In this document: in pieces, positions 33,761 to 40,928 of the stretch
Layout: each line of letters opens with the position of its first letter
Numbering within the stretch: position 1 is the first letter of the stretch
Assembly: GCA_026707585.1 (NCBI GenBank)
Contig: JAPOWQ010000029.1
Location: 62,001-126,000 of the forward strand
Direction of reading: 5' to 3'
From: Chloroflexota bacterium
GTDB taxonomy: Bacteria; Chloroflexota; UBA11872
DNA length: 64,000 nucleotides
Position numbers and translations under genes: made by a program
The notes under the pieces: model-generated
What the model was told of the DNA's origin: nothing
Database searches by the model: none
Seen by the model: only the letters and a program-made list of their open reading frames with translations

Positions 33761-34603
33761 CCGGGATGTCGTTGGTGGCGAGAGGTGGGTGGCTGGTGGA
33801 GGGCGCGGTGCGGGGCTGGTTGGGGTGGTGGGTTGGACCGGTTCTGGGGATGAGGGGTGCTGGCAGTGACGGCGATGCAAGCAACGCAGTCAGTGCAGGC
33901 AAAGCTTGCGAGGGTTGCGTTGTCAGCGACATGGAGACGGGGCTTGACCGGCTCATTCGTCAGACTCAGGACAGGTTCATCACGGATGGGATTGGACCTG
34001 GCCTGGGTGTTACGAGGCGAGGCGTTTGGGGCTTGTTCTTCGATTGGAAGACCCCTCATTTCGACCGCTTCCTGGTGTGCGGACTGGGGACGTCATGAAC
34101 ACTTGCTCGAAGACATAGGGAACACATTCGAAGGCAACGGGCGTAGGGGCCCTGCCGTTCGAGGATCAATCGATGACAGACCAGCGCACGGCGCTAGTGG
34201 CACCGACGCTGGCGCAGGCCAATTGAAGGCCGACTCCAGCCGAGTGATTGACGGTTTCTTGGTTGATGTTTTGAACAGCGTATCGGACGTTAGGACAGCG
34301 TAGATAAATGCTTGTATTTGGAAATCCAACTCCAATTGTATGGACGGGAGATCAATTGAATATGAGGGGTAAGAGAAAGCGATGCTAAGTATGGTGGATT
34401 TGTGGCCTGCATATGGGCTGTAAGACTCGATACGAATGAGCAAATGTAGACTGCGATCTTAGTATATTCTACTTTTTAGTACGGCTGCGTCTGTTCCCCG
34501 ACTTCCCATTGGCTAGAGTCTTCCGGACGATGACCTGCGGCAGATTCGGGAATTGCGGATGCATTTATCTTCGTCGGACCCAGGCTGGGTGATTCTTCTT
34601 GGC
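33761..34603. other. Gene-poor stretch between repeats and AT-richer island
   Basis: 33761-34090 remains G-rich with a degenerate sixth relative of the A/B sub-repeat near 33860-33960. From about 34230 the base composition becomes clearly AT-richer. No supported gene; short open frames lack a ribosome binding site and any recognisable domain. Confidence 0.5.
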
Positions 34604-35053
34604 CTACGTTGTCCAGTCCGGTCCGCCGGTAAGGAGCAAGCGCACGACGAGTCGGCGCGTGCCGTAGTGTTGTGCTCCAATCCACGCAAGGGCGGCGAGG
34701 ATAAGCACGGACGCAACGCCGAATGCCCCGCAGATCACGAGGGCTGCCAGGCGCATGTCTTTCGGCGACTGCGGCACATCGTGCCCCCGCATAGCCGGGA
34801 CTCCAAATTCGCGCTCGAGGCTGGAGTCGACTAACCGGCGTGGTGCTTCACGCTCTTCTGGCCTCGTCATGTAGGTGGTGTCGTGAAGGCTGATGAAGCC
34901 TTCACGGCGCCCGTGGGATATGCTCCCGAGCACGTACCAAGACCCATAAACGCCAATTGACACCCATGCGATCAAGGCAAAGAGGAGGTGTTGGGTGAAC
35001 TGCATCCACTGTAGGGCACCGCATGGCTGAACGGTCACTGCGTCGGGCGTCAC
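34604..35053 (-). CDS. Two-helix membrane protein, unknown function
   Basis: 149 aa from the GTG at 35053, chosen because a perfect AGGAGG lies 7 nt upstream; the frame upstream of it only shadows the neighbouring gene. Two membrane helices (around residues 15-40 and 105-130) flank a polar loop of about 65 residues, with Arg/Glu-rich segments such as RPEEREAPRRLVD. The ribosome binding site overlaps the stop of the secreted-protein gene, so the two form an operon. No family recognised. Confidence 0.65.
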   Translation of the reverse strand: MTPDAVTVQPCGALQWMQFTQHLLFALIAWVSIGVYGSWYVLGSISHGRREGFISLHDTTYMTRPEEREAPRRLVDSSLEREFGVPAMRGHDVPQSPKDMRLAALVICGAFGVASVLILAALAWIGAQHYGTRRLVVRLLLTGGPDWTT

Positions 35054-35064
35054 GGCACGTCCTC

Positions 35065-35649
35065 CTAGTCCAACTTGTCGAACGTCACGGTCCACGAAGC
35101 GGTGTCCCACGCGAACGAAACCGAAACATAGATGTTGGCCGCACCTACAACTGTTACGGGGGTGCGCACTGATCCCGTGCAGCCGAATCTCTCTCCAGTG
35201 AGGTCTTGGTGGTTTCCATCCGTGTCGTACAGAACGGCTTGGAAGTGGACTGGAGCGAAGCACCAAGTCGCCGGAGTGCTCCCCCCGTTGTTCGCCCAAG
35301 ATGTCGTCGCGAGATATCTCCCTGGACCGATCAGTCGGTATTCCGAGACATTGGGGCCAACGCCATGAATCTCGGGTGGAACGGGAATCGGAGGCGGGGG
35401 CGGAACGACGGGTGCTGGAATGGCCCACCAGAATGTTCGTCGCACATTGTCTAAATGGTCCCTTTGGCACGCTGCTTCGGCCTGATCACCAAACACGCGC
35501 TGATATATCCCGACGTTCTGGTAATTACCAAGTGCCGCTTCGGACTGATCGTTGAGAGCCACGCAAGTCGTCGGCCATTGGGCCGACGCTGCTGGGACGG
35601 CTAGTACTGCGAAGCAAAGGCTTATGCCCAGAACTCGAAGCCACCGCAT
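35065..35649 (-). CDS. Secreted protein, unknown function
   Basis: 194 aa. Clear Sec signal peptide: positively charged start, hydrophobic core and AAS-A-Q cleavage region around residues 20-25. The mature part has four to five cysteines, a Pro-rich linker (PVVPPPPPIPVPPE, about 80-93) and a C-terminal beta-rich domain with aromatic and Thr/Ser-rich strands. The ATG at 35649 has AAAGGA 8 nt upstream. It lies in the AT-richer island and pairs with the membrane protein gene downstream. No function can be assigned. Confidence 0.75.
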   Translation of the reverse strand: MRWLRVLGISLCFAVLAVPAASAQWPTTCVALNDQSEAALGNYQNVGIYQRVFGDQAEAACQRDHLDNVRRTFWWAIPAPVVPPPPPIPVPPEIHGVGPNVSEYRLIGPGRYLATTSWANNGGSTPATWCFAPVHFQAVLYDTDGNHQDLTGERFGCTGSVRTPVTVVGAANIYVSVSFAWDTASWTVTFDKLD

Positions 35650-35818
35650 CGGCGCGTCCTTTACCTGCGAATAGTCCGATCACCGCGCCCTTTTATCCAA
35701 ATGGCCGTGCATCGTCAAGAACTGCTAGACGCGCCGACTGCCACAAGCACGCTGCACATACCCTACGGGTGATGCTTGAGTCATTCACGCACCGCCCAAC
35801 CGCTCGCACATGGCCATT

Positions 35819-36473
35819 GCCCTCGACCATTTGTCGCCAGCCGTTCAGGTGCTGCTGGCGCCCAAGGAGATCCCTAGGAAGAGGTCGACGTCACCGAATG
35901 CAGCCTGTACGAGATTTCCGAGCAGATGTGGCGGTTCGTGGACGCCGCGCCGTGCAAACCCCACTGGCACCTGGAATGCAACGCCGAGCACTTCGAAACC
36001 GTCGCGTGCGAGGACATCCGCCGCCTGCTGATCAACGTTCCGCTGCGCCACACAAAGAGCTTGATGTGCGCCGTCCTGTTGACCGGGTAGACGTGGATTC
36101 AGTGGCAATGGGACTGCATGCCCCTCGTCAGCCCGCATGTCAAATTCATGTCGGCAAGCGACGCGCATTCGATCAGCATCCGGGATTCCGTGAGGTGCCG
36201 GCGGCTGATCGAGAGTCGGACCTACCAGGCGCGCTGGGGCCATTGCGTGCGGCTGACCAGCCACCAGAACACCAAGATTCGCTTTGAGAACGACCAATGC
36301 AGCTATCCCCTGGCCACGTCGGTCGGTGGGCGCTCACCGGCGAGAGCGGCGATATCATCCTCTTGGACCATCCGTACAACGTCATCGAGGCCGAAAGGTT
36401 ACGGCTGCTCCCCGATCTCCCATTGGTTAAACCGTATAGATCTGCCAAAGAGCTAGTGGCACTGCTAGGATGA
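35819..36473 (+). pseudogene. Broken phage terminase large subunit
   Basis: Pieced from three frames. LDHLSPAVQVLLAPKEI is in one frame. Then, after a shift near 35876, DIRRLLINVPLRHTKSLM (Walker A region, usually NVPPRHGKSL) leads to an in-frame TAG at 36088 and on to ISIRDSVRCRRLIES, YQARWG, NTKIRFEN and LATSVGG. A second shift near 36329 leads to ALTGESGDIILLDHPYNVIEAER, which matches the Walker B region (usually DDPHN). The order of motifs is that of tailed-phage terminases that package DNA. The Gly-to-Thr change in Walker A, the stop and the two frameshifts show it is dead. Confidence 0.82.
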
Positions 36474-36489
36474 TTCGGTGGACCGAATC
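36472..36489. promoter_or_regulatory. Perfect 18-bp palindrome, operator-like
   Basis: GATTCGGT-GG-ACCGAATC, 8-bp arms with a 2-bp centre, between the terminase remnant and the AbiJ-like gene. It could be a repressor site of the former phage or of the defence gene. No regulator gene is seen next to it. Confidence 0.4.
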
Positions 36490-36663
36490 GACGAAGTTTG
36501 CTATTAGATTCATAAATCATCGAAGGCATCCGTCCTGTTGTCTCTGGCGTTGTCAAGTGATCATGAAGTTAAGGTCTTATGGACATCCTATTCGAAACTG
36601 TCACGTCTCTAATTGTCTGTGCGGACGGCAACAAGTGGCCGCCCGAAGGATCAAATGTATCAA

Positions 36664-36672
36664 TGGTATGAT
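36664..36672 (+). promoter_or_regulatory. Possible extended -10 promoter for the AbiJ-like gene
   Basis: TGGTATGAT (TG-n-TATGAT) lies 36 bp before the GTG at 36708. No good -35 box is seen at 17 bp. A GGAGG ribosome binding site lies between it and the start. Confidence 0.35.
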
Positions 36673-36707
36673 GACGCTCTAGCAGCACTGAGAAGGCGGA
36701 GGTTTAC

Positions 36708-37655
36708 GTGCGGCACTTTAGTGAACGGGAACTTGGTGCTTTTCCGAGGGAAAAGACTGAAGTGAGTAGGACCGTATGGGATGGTTTAGCTCAACTTGTC
36801 GACAGCCTAGTAGATGACGGATCTTTAGGTGCAGGATTTCCTGACTATTGCCGAGATTCAGGTTCGGTGTGTTGCGGTACCAATAGGCATAAATTCGAGG
36901 TGGCAATAGCGGCGGTGATTCCTGAATTGGTAGACGGTGCCTGGATGCGAGGGTGGGGGATTACGGCCATCGAGCAACCGCCTATATATGCCATCATGGA
37001 CGTTCTTGAATTTGTTTGGCAGAACGTCGGACAGCCCGTCCTAGGCCGTCGTCACGAGTACTATGAGCATTATCATTTTTTGCAATTTGACGTGAAGGAT
37101 GGTCAAGAAAGATTTAGAGAAAATGTAAACTCCATTCTGAATCGTAATAGATTAGCATTTACTATGACTTCGGATGGCAAAATGAAGCGCCTTTTGCCAA
37201 TTGAATTCTCATCCGTATTGCGAAGAAGCGCATTTGTGACAGGAGACAGTGAGCTTGACAATATGATCGAAACTGCTCGTCGGAAGTTTCTACAACCGGA
37301 TGAGGGTGAGCGACGAGAGGCTGTAGAGAAGCTTTGGGATGCTTGGGAGAGAGTCAAGACGGTTCAGCATAGCGACAAAAGGATCGGTGCCAAGATGATT
37401 CTGGACACCGCAGCTAACTCATGTGTATCAGAATTTAGACAGCTTCTTGAAGCGGAGGCGTTGACGCTAACGAACGCCGGAAACAAGTTCCGAATTCGAC
37501 ATTCGGAGACAAGCCAGGAACAGTTGCAGTCGCCTGAGCATGTGGACTACCTGTTCCTTCGGATGTTTTCACTTCTTAATCTAATCTTGACTTCGCTATT
37601 TCCGAAACAGACTTCGGGGAAAGTGAACAAGGCACCAGACAAGAGCCTTTTCTAG
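36708..37655 (+). CDS. AbiJ-like abortive-infection candidate (AbiJ_NTD4/HEPN-type)
   Basis: 315 aa, GTG start with GGAGG 5 nt upstream. The N-terminus (RHFSERELG...VSRTVWDGLAQLV) resembles the AbiJ_NTD4 module. The middle has the motif RFRENVNSILNRNRLAF followed by MKRLLP, and the end (IRHSETSQEQLQSPEHVDYLFLRMFSLLNLIL) resembles the HEPN-like C-terminus of abortive-infection proteins. The R-H pair followed by polar residues could be an RNase site. Codons are visibly AT-richer than in flanking genes, and it sits beside a dead prophage gene, so transfer is likely. Function by likeness only. Confidence 0.6.
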   Translation: MRHFSERELGAFPREKTEVSRTVWDGLAQLVDSLVDDGSLGAGFPDYCRDSGSVCCGTNRHKFEVAIAAVIPELVDGAWMRGWGITAIEQPPIYAIMDVLEFVWQNVGQPVLGRRHEYYEHYHFLQFDVKDGQERFRENVNSILNRNRLAFTMTSDGKMKRLLPIEFSSVLRRSAFVTGDSELDNMIETARRKFLQPDEGERREAVEKLWDAWERVKTVQHSDKRIGAKMILDTAANSCVSEFRQLLEAEALTLTNAGNKFRIRHSETSQEQLQSPEHVDYLFLRMFSLLNLILTSLFPKQTSGKVNKAPDKSLF

Positions 37656-38242
37656 GCGGTGGACTGGCTGGACCGCATCACGAGCCATGCCTATCTTTGT
37701 GTAGTTTGCTGAGTTCGAGGATGAGTGCGAGAGATTCGGTGTCATGGAAGAGCGTCTACGAGGGCCAGAGGCGGTGGTCGGAGATGGGGGGCGGTGGCTA
37801 GGTGGTGGCGGAGGTTTGTGAGGTTGAGGAGTTTGAGGACATTGGCAAGGGAATCGTCGAGGGCGTGGCGGGCCGGGCCGTGTGAGGCGGAAGACTGGAT
37901 CCGGCTGAAGACGCTGGAATGGCGGAGCGGCCTGAGGACGCGGGGGGCACGGTTGCGAATCACCTGTCACACCGACTGCGGATTTCTGTCGCCGGATTCT
38001 CTAGGGAGAGTTCGTCTGGGGAGGCGAGCCGTGGGCGTGAAGAGCGTCGCCTGTATTTGGTCCGCCGGCCATTGTTGCACCCGGTATGGCCGCACTAGAC
38101 TTGGGGGTGCGACTCAGTCGAAAGGAGGATGAGCGGGTTTCAGAGTTGACATAACGATTGACGAAACCGATTTGAATTGTCTGGTAATTGATCAAGTGAC
38201 GAGCCGCGACCGTCGGTCGCTAACAGAAGTGGAGATTCCTCC
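37656..38242. other. Repeat-bearing intergenic region
   Basis: G-rich, non-coding by eye apart from the hairpin repeat at 37887-37925. From about 38140 the sequence turns AT-richer again. A short palindrome GCGAC-CGTCG-GTCGC (38206-38220) precedes a possible small ORF. Confidence 0.45.
37887..37925 (+). repeat. Short hairpin repeat, degenerate copy
   Basis: GCGGAAGACTGGATCCGGC...GACGCTGGAATGGCGG. The arms have decayed: a C is missing on the left and the right arm has CTGGAAT. Confidence 0.7.
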
Positions 38243-38329
38243 ATGAAGAACAAACCAAGCTGGCGCGAAGTGCTGAACAACCTCGCCAAGCTCGCGATTG
38301 CCATTCTGCGTTCCGTCAACGGAGAGTAG
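38243..38329 (+). CDS. Possible 28-residue peptide gene
   Basis: ATG at 38243 opens a 28-codon frame (MKNKPSWREVLNNLAKLAIA... ending NGE). It has a Lys-rich start and a Leu/Ile/Ala amphipathic or membrane-seeking helix. GTGGAG lies about 10 nt upstream. A long perfect hairpin (38339-38374) begins 10 bp after the stop. The composition differs from the flanking repeats. It could be a small membrane peptide or type I toxin-like product, or chance. Confidence 0.4.
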   Translation: MKNKPSWREVLNNLAKLAIAILRSVNGE

Positions 38330-38338
38330 GCCCCTGCC

Positions 38339-38374
38339 CTGCCCCCGGTGGCTTACCGGAGTCGCCGGGGGCAG
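38339..38374 (+). terminator. Strong hairpin after the 28-aa ORF
   Basis: CTGCCCCCGG (38339-38348) pairs perfectly with CCGGGGGCAG (38365-38374). The 16-nt loop contains a partner for an alternative CCGGT/ACCGG stem. No T-run follows, so it is terminator-like rather than a certain intrinsic terminator. Confidence 0.5.
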
Positions 38375-38724
38375 GCTCGACCAACCACCAGACGAGACGG
38401 CGCTACCACCCGCCGCCCAACGCCATGCGCTTCGCATAACGCACCTCGTCTGGCTGCGCGCGAGAGCCAGCCCTCATTAAGAACCTGGAAAGCGGCGCGA
38501 AGGTTGGGCAGTTTTTGGAATGGTTTCCGGGCGTTGGGGCCTGGCAGGTTCGAGCGGTGCTGGAAGACGAAGCGGAGGGGGCGGGTTAGGGGCACGGCGG
38601 CTGGGAGCTGGAGCGGCGAGGTGGGGGAAGGGGGGCGAGCGAGCGCGGGTCCCAGGCTGCGCGCAGCCTGGGCCACAAGGCACGGCAGCGTGGGCGACAA
38701 GGCATGAGCGGTAGGGCATCGGGA

Positions 38725-38765
38725 GCGGAGGACTGGATCGCGGCTGGGGACGCCGGGATGACGGA
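38725..38765 (+). repeat. Short hairpin repeat copy
   Basis: GCGGAGGACTGGATCGCGGC...GACGCCGGGATGACGG, with one mismatch in the left arm (ATCGCGGC). Confidence 0.8.
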
Positions 38766-39029
38766 GGGATGGCGGGGTGCGGGAAGAGGCCGGATTGGGA
38801 TCGGGGCCCACTCGGCAAGCTCAGGGCAGGTTCAAAGCACGATGAAGCGCACGACCGGAAGACGGGCGGGTCGGGGACGCCGCCCCTACGCAAGACTCGG
38901 GGACGCCGGGGGGTGGGAGTGGCGACGTGGGGGGAGGGGGGCGAGCGAGCGCGGGGATGACGGAATGGCCCGGAGAGCTGGGGTGGCGTGGAGGTCGGGG
39001 TGGCCGAGTGCGCCGGGGTCTTCTGGGTG

Positions 39030-39063
39030 CTGCTGGGTCCCGGCCGGGGACGCCGGGATGGCG
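39030..39063 (+). repeat. Short hairpin repeat, GGTCCCGGC variant
   Basis: GCTGCTGGGTCCCGGCC...GACGCCGGGATGGCG, as in the copies near 31.5 kb. Confidence 0.72.
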
Positions 39064-39161
39064 TAGGGGCGGGGATGACGGGGCGGGGCGGGGTTTTGGG
39101 GGAGCCTATAGTTGATGGTGCCCGGTGGATGGGGGGCACGTATTCAGGCAGAGGGAGGGGC

Positions 39162-40139
39162 ATGCTTCGGAAGAGACTGTCGCTGGATGAGGCGACGCGG
39201 TTGAAGGACCTGAGTGGGAAGACTTATATCGTGACCGGCGCGAACTCGGGTGTCGGCCTGGAGACGACTCGCCAGCTGGTCAGGCAGGGCGGACACGTGG
39301 TGCTGGCCTGCCGGAGAACGGACGCAGGCGAAGCGGCCGCGCGGAGTTTCAGCGGTCTGAAGGGCAGCCACGAGGTGATGCGGCTGGACCTGGCCGATCT
39401 TCAGTCGGTCCGGGACTTTGTGGCGGCGTTCACTTCGGATCACGACCGACTGGATGGCCTGGCGTGCAATGCCGGACTGGTGTCGATGGGCAGGGCTCCC
39501 GAATACACGACGGACGGACTGGAAATGACCATCGCGGTGAGCTATTTCGGTCACTTCCTGCTCACGGAGTTGATGCTGGACACGTTGCGGGCGAGTGCGC
39601 CCTCACGCATGGCGATCGTCTCATCGGTGGTGCATGCCGGCAGCGCCAAGAACCGGCCGAATGTGCACCTCGACGATCTGAACTACAGGCGCCGGGATTT
39701 CCGCGGCTTCGCCGCGTATGCCGAGGCGAAGGTGGCAACTGTCCTCTACGCAAAGGAACTGGCCGAACGACTTGACGGCACGGGCGTGAGCGTCTTCTCG
39801 CTTCACCCGGGGTGGGCCAGGTCGAACTTCGGGTCGGGTGGCAGCCTGCCGATTCGGGTCGCCATGGCCGTCATGCGGCCGCTCAGCCGACTGGTCTCCG
39901 ACAGCAATGAGGAATCGGCGCAGACGACGCTGCACTGCCTGCTGTCGGATAGCGCGGCGGACCATTCGGGCGCCTATTTCAGCCAGAGCAGTGTGCTGTA
40001 CCGGGATAAGCCGTGCCGCCAAGGCGGGTGGCCGATGGAGACCCCGAATCCGAACGCCAAGAACATGGAGACCGCCAGGCGATTGGTGGACTTGAGTTAT
40101 GAGGTGGTGGGGTTGGGCGCGGCCGAAGGGGCTGTCTGA
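39162..40139 (+). CDS. Short-chain dehydrogenase/reductase
   Basis: 325 aa from the ATG at 39162, preceded by GAGGGAGGGG; longer frames only run back through repeats. NAD(P)-binding motif IVTGANSGVGLET (residues about 24-36), CNAG, the catalytic Ser region IVSSVVHAG, and Y-A-E-A-K for the Tyr/Lys pair. It resembles the retinol-dehydrogenase/protochlorophyllide-reductase-like SDR group (C-terminal HPGWARSNFG). Substrate unknown. It stands alone between repeat stretches. Confidence 0.9.
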   Translation: MLRKRLSLDEATRLKDLSGKTYIVTGANSGVGLETTRQLVRQGGHVVLACRRTDAGEAAARSFSGLKGSHEVMRLDLADLQSVRDFVAAFTSDHDRLDGLACNAGLVSMGRAPEYTTDGLEMTIAVSYFGHFLLTELMLDTLRASAPSRMAIVSSVVHAGSAKNRPNVHLDDLNYRRRDFRGFAAYAEAKVATVLYAKELAERLDGTGVSVFSLHPGWARSNFGSGGSLPIRVAMAVMRPLSRLVSDSNEESAQTTLHCLLSDSAADHSGAYFSQSSVLYRDKPCRQGGWPMETPNPNAKNMETARRLVDLSYEVVGLGAAEGAV

Positions 40140-40220
40140 GACACGGGCCCCGTTCGGCAAGCTCAGGACGGGCCGCCGAGGGACTTCGAACCGGCTCACC
40201 ACGTGCGGGTGGGCGGCGCG

Positions 40221-40262
40221 AGCGGAGGACTGGATCCCGGCTGAGGACGCCGGGATGACGGG
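40221..40262 (+). repeat. Short hairpin repeat copy, downstream of GIY-YIG gene
   Basis: AGCGGAGGACTGGATCCCGGC...GACGCCGGGATGACGG; arms ATCCCGGC/GCCGGGAT pair perfectly over a 7-nt loop. Confidence 0.88.
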
Positions 40263-40301
40263 GGGATGGCGGACGGCGGGTGTCGGTTGGGGACGGTGGG
40301 T

Positions 40302-40343
40302 GCGCGGAGGACTGGATCCCGGCTGGGGACGCCGGGATGACGG
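40302..40343 (+). repeat. Short hairpin repeat copy, 18 bp from GIY-YIG stop
   Basis: GCGCGGAGGACTGGATCCCGGC...GACGCCGGGATGACGG, perfect stem, same orientation as the copy 80 bp away. Confidence 0.88.
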
Positions 40344-40361
40344 AGGGGATGACGGGGGTGG

Positions 40362-40664
40362 TTAGAGGATTTCCTGGTAGAGGTCGCGCCAGTCTGGGTT
40401 GGCCTTTTCGATCAGTTCGAGTTTCCAAGCCCGGCGCCAACCCTTGATGGTCTTCTCGCGCTGGATGGCGCTCTCCATGGTGGAATGCACTTCGTACCAG
40501 ACGAGGCGGTGGACGCCGTACTTTCGGGTGAAGCCAGGGACGAGGTCGGCTCTGTGCTGCCAGATGCGTCCCGGCAGATCCGAGGTCACACCAACGTAAA
40601 GGGTGCCGTTGCGCTGGCTGGCCAGGATGTAAACGCAGGGGATCTTGGGGTCGCGCGGGGACAT
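40362..40664 (-). CDS. GIY-YIG nuclease superfamily protein
   Basis: 100 aa. The GIY-YIG pair is CVYILASQRNGTLYVG, followed by the Arg in GRIWQHRADLVPGFTRKYGVHRLVWYE, a Glu in MESAIQREKTIKGWRRAWKLELIEKANPDW, and the usual C-terminal W-R-D-L-Y. It belongs to the small stand-alone UPF0213/YhbQ-like group whose role is not settled. Direct copies of the dispersed hairpin repeat flank it on both sides (40221 and 40302 downstream; 40754 and 40861 upstream), which hints at a link between nuclease and repeat. Confidence 0.93.
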   Translation of the reverse strand: MSPRDPKIPCVYILASQRNGTLYVGVTSDLPGRIWQHRADLVPGFTRKYGVHRLVWYEVHSTMESAIQREKTIKGWRRAWKLELIEKANPDWRDLYQEIL

Positions 40665-40753
40665 GGCGAGATCGTAGGTGGAGGAATCTTGAGAATAAGT
40701 GAGGTTTGAGACGGTATGCGGTTTTGAAGGGATTGGCGGGTCGGGACGGTGGG

Positions 40754-40797
40754 AGCGCGGCGGACTGGATCCCGGCTGGGGACGCCGGGATGACGGA
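40754..40797 (+). repeat. Short hairpin repeat copy, 90 bp upstream of GIY-YIG gene
   Basis: AGCGCGGCGGACTGGATCCCGGC...GACGCCGGGATGACGG, perfect stem. Confidence 0.88.
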
Positions 40798-40860
40798 GGG
40801 TGAAGACGGCGGAATGACGGACGGGCGGGAAGGGACGGAGGGGGTGCTGGGGTTTGATGG

Positions 40861-40906
40861 GTGCGCGGAAGACTGGATCCCGGCTGGGGACGCCGGGATG
40901 ACGGAG
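40861..40906 (+). repeat. Short hairpin repeat copy next to aroB stop
   Basis: GTGCGCGGAAGACTGGATCCCGGC...GACGCCGGGATGACGG, 23 bp beyond the end of aroB; the hairpin may help end aro-operon transcripts. Confidence 0.88.
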
Positions 40907-40928
40907 GGATGACGGGGGCGGGGTTGGT

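Larger units (their letters stand above)
38375..39161. other. Repeat-rich stretch without supported genes
   Basis: Contains the hairpin repeat at 38725-38765, a CACTCGGCAAGCTCAGGGCAGG repeat at 38810, a GGGACGCCGCCCC motif, two similar GGGGGCGAGCGAGCGCGGG blocks (about 38630 and 38938), and a further hairpin-repeat copy at 39030-39063. Open frames across it are G-rich shadows. Confidence 0.5.

Noticed and set aside
31000-34300. Many open frames of 60-170 codons on both strands
   Set aside because: They follow G-rich repeats, lack ribosome binding sites and domains, and repeat with the DNA units; treated as non-coding.
34604-35470. 288-codon form of the membrane protein
   Set aside because: Its first half only runs through the secreted-protein gene in another frame; the GTG at 35053 has a perfect AGGAGG.
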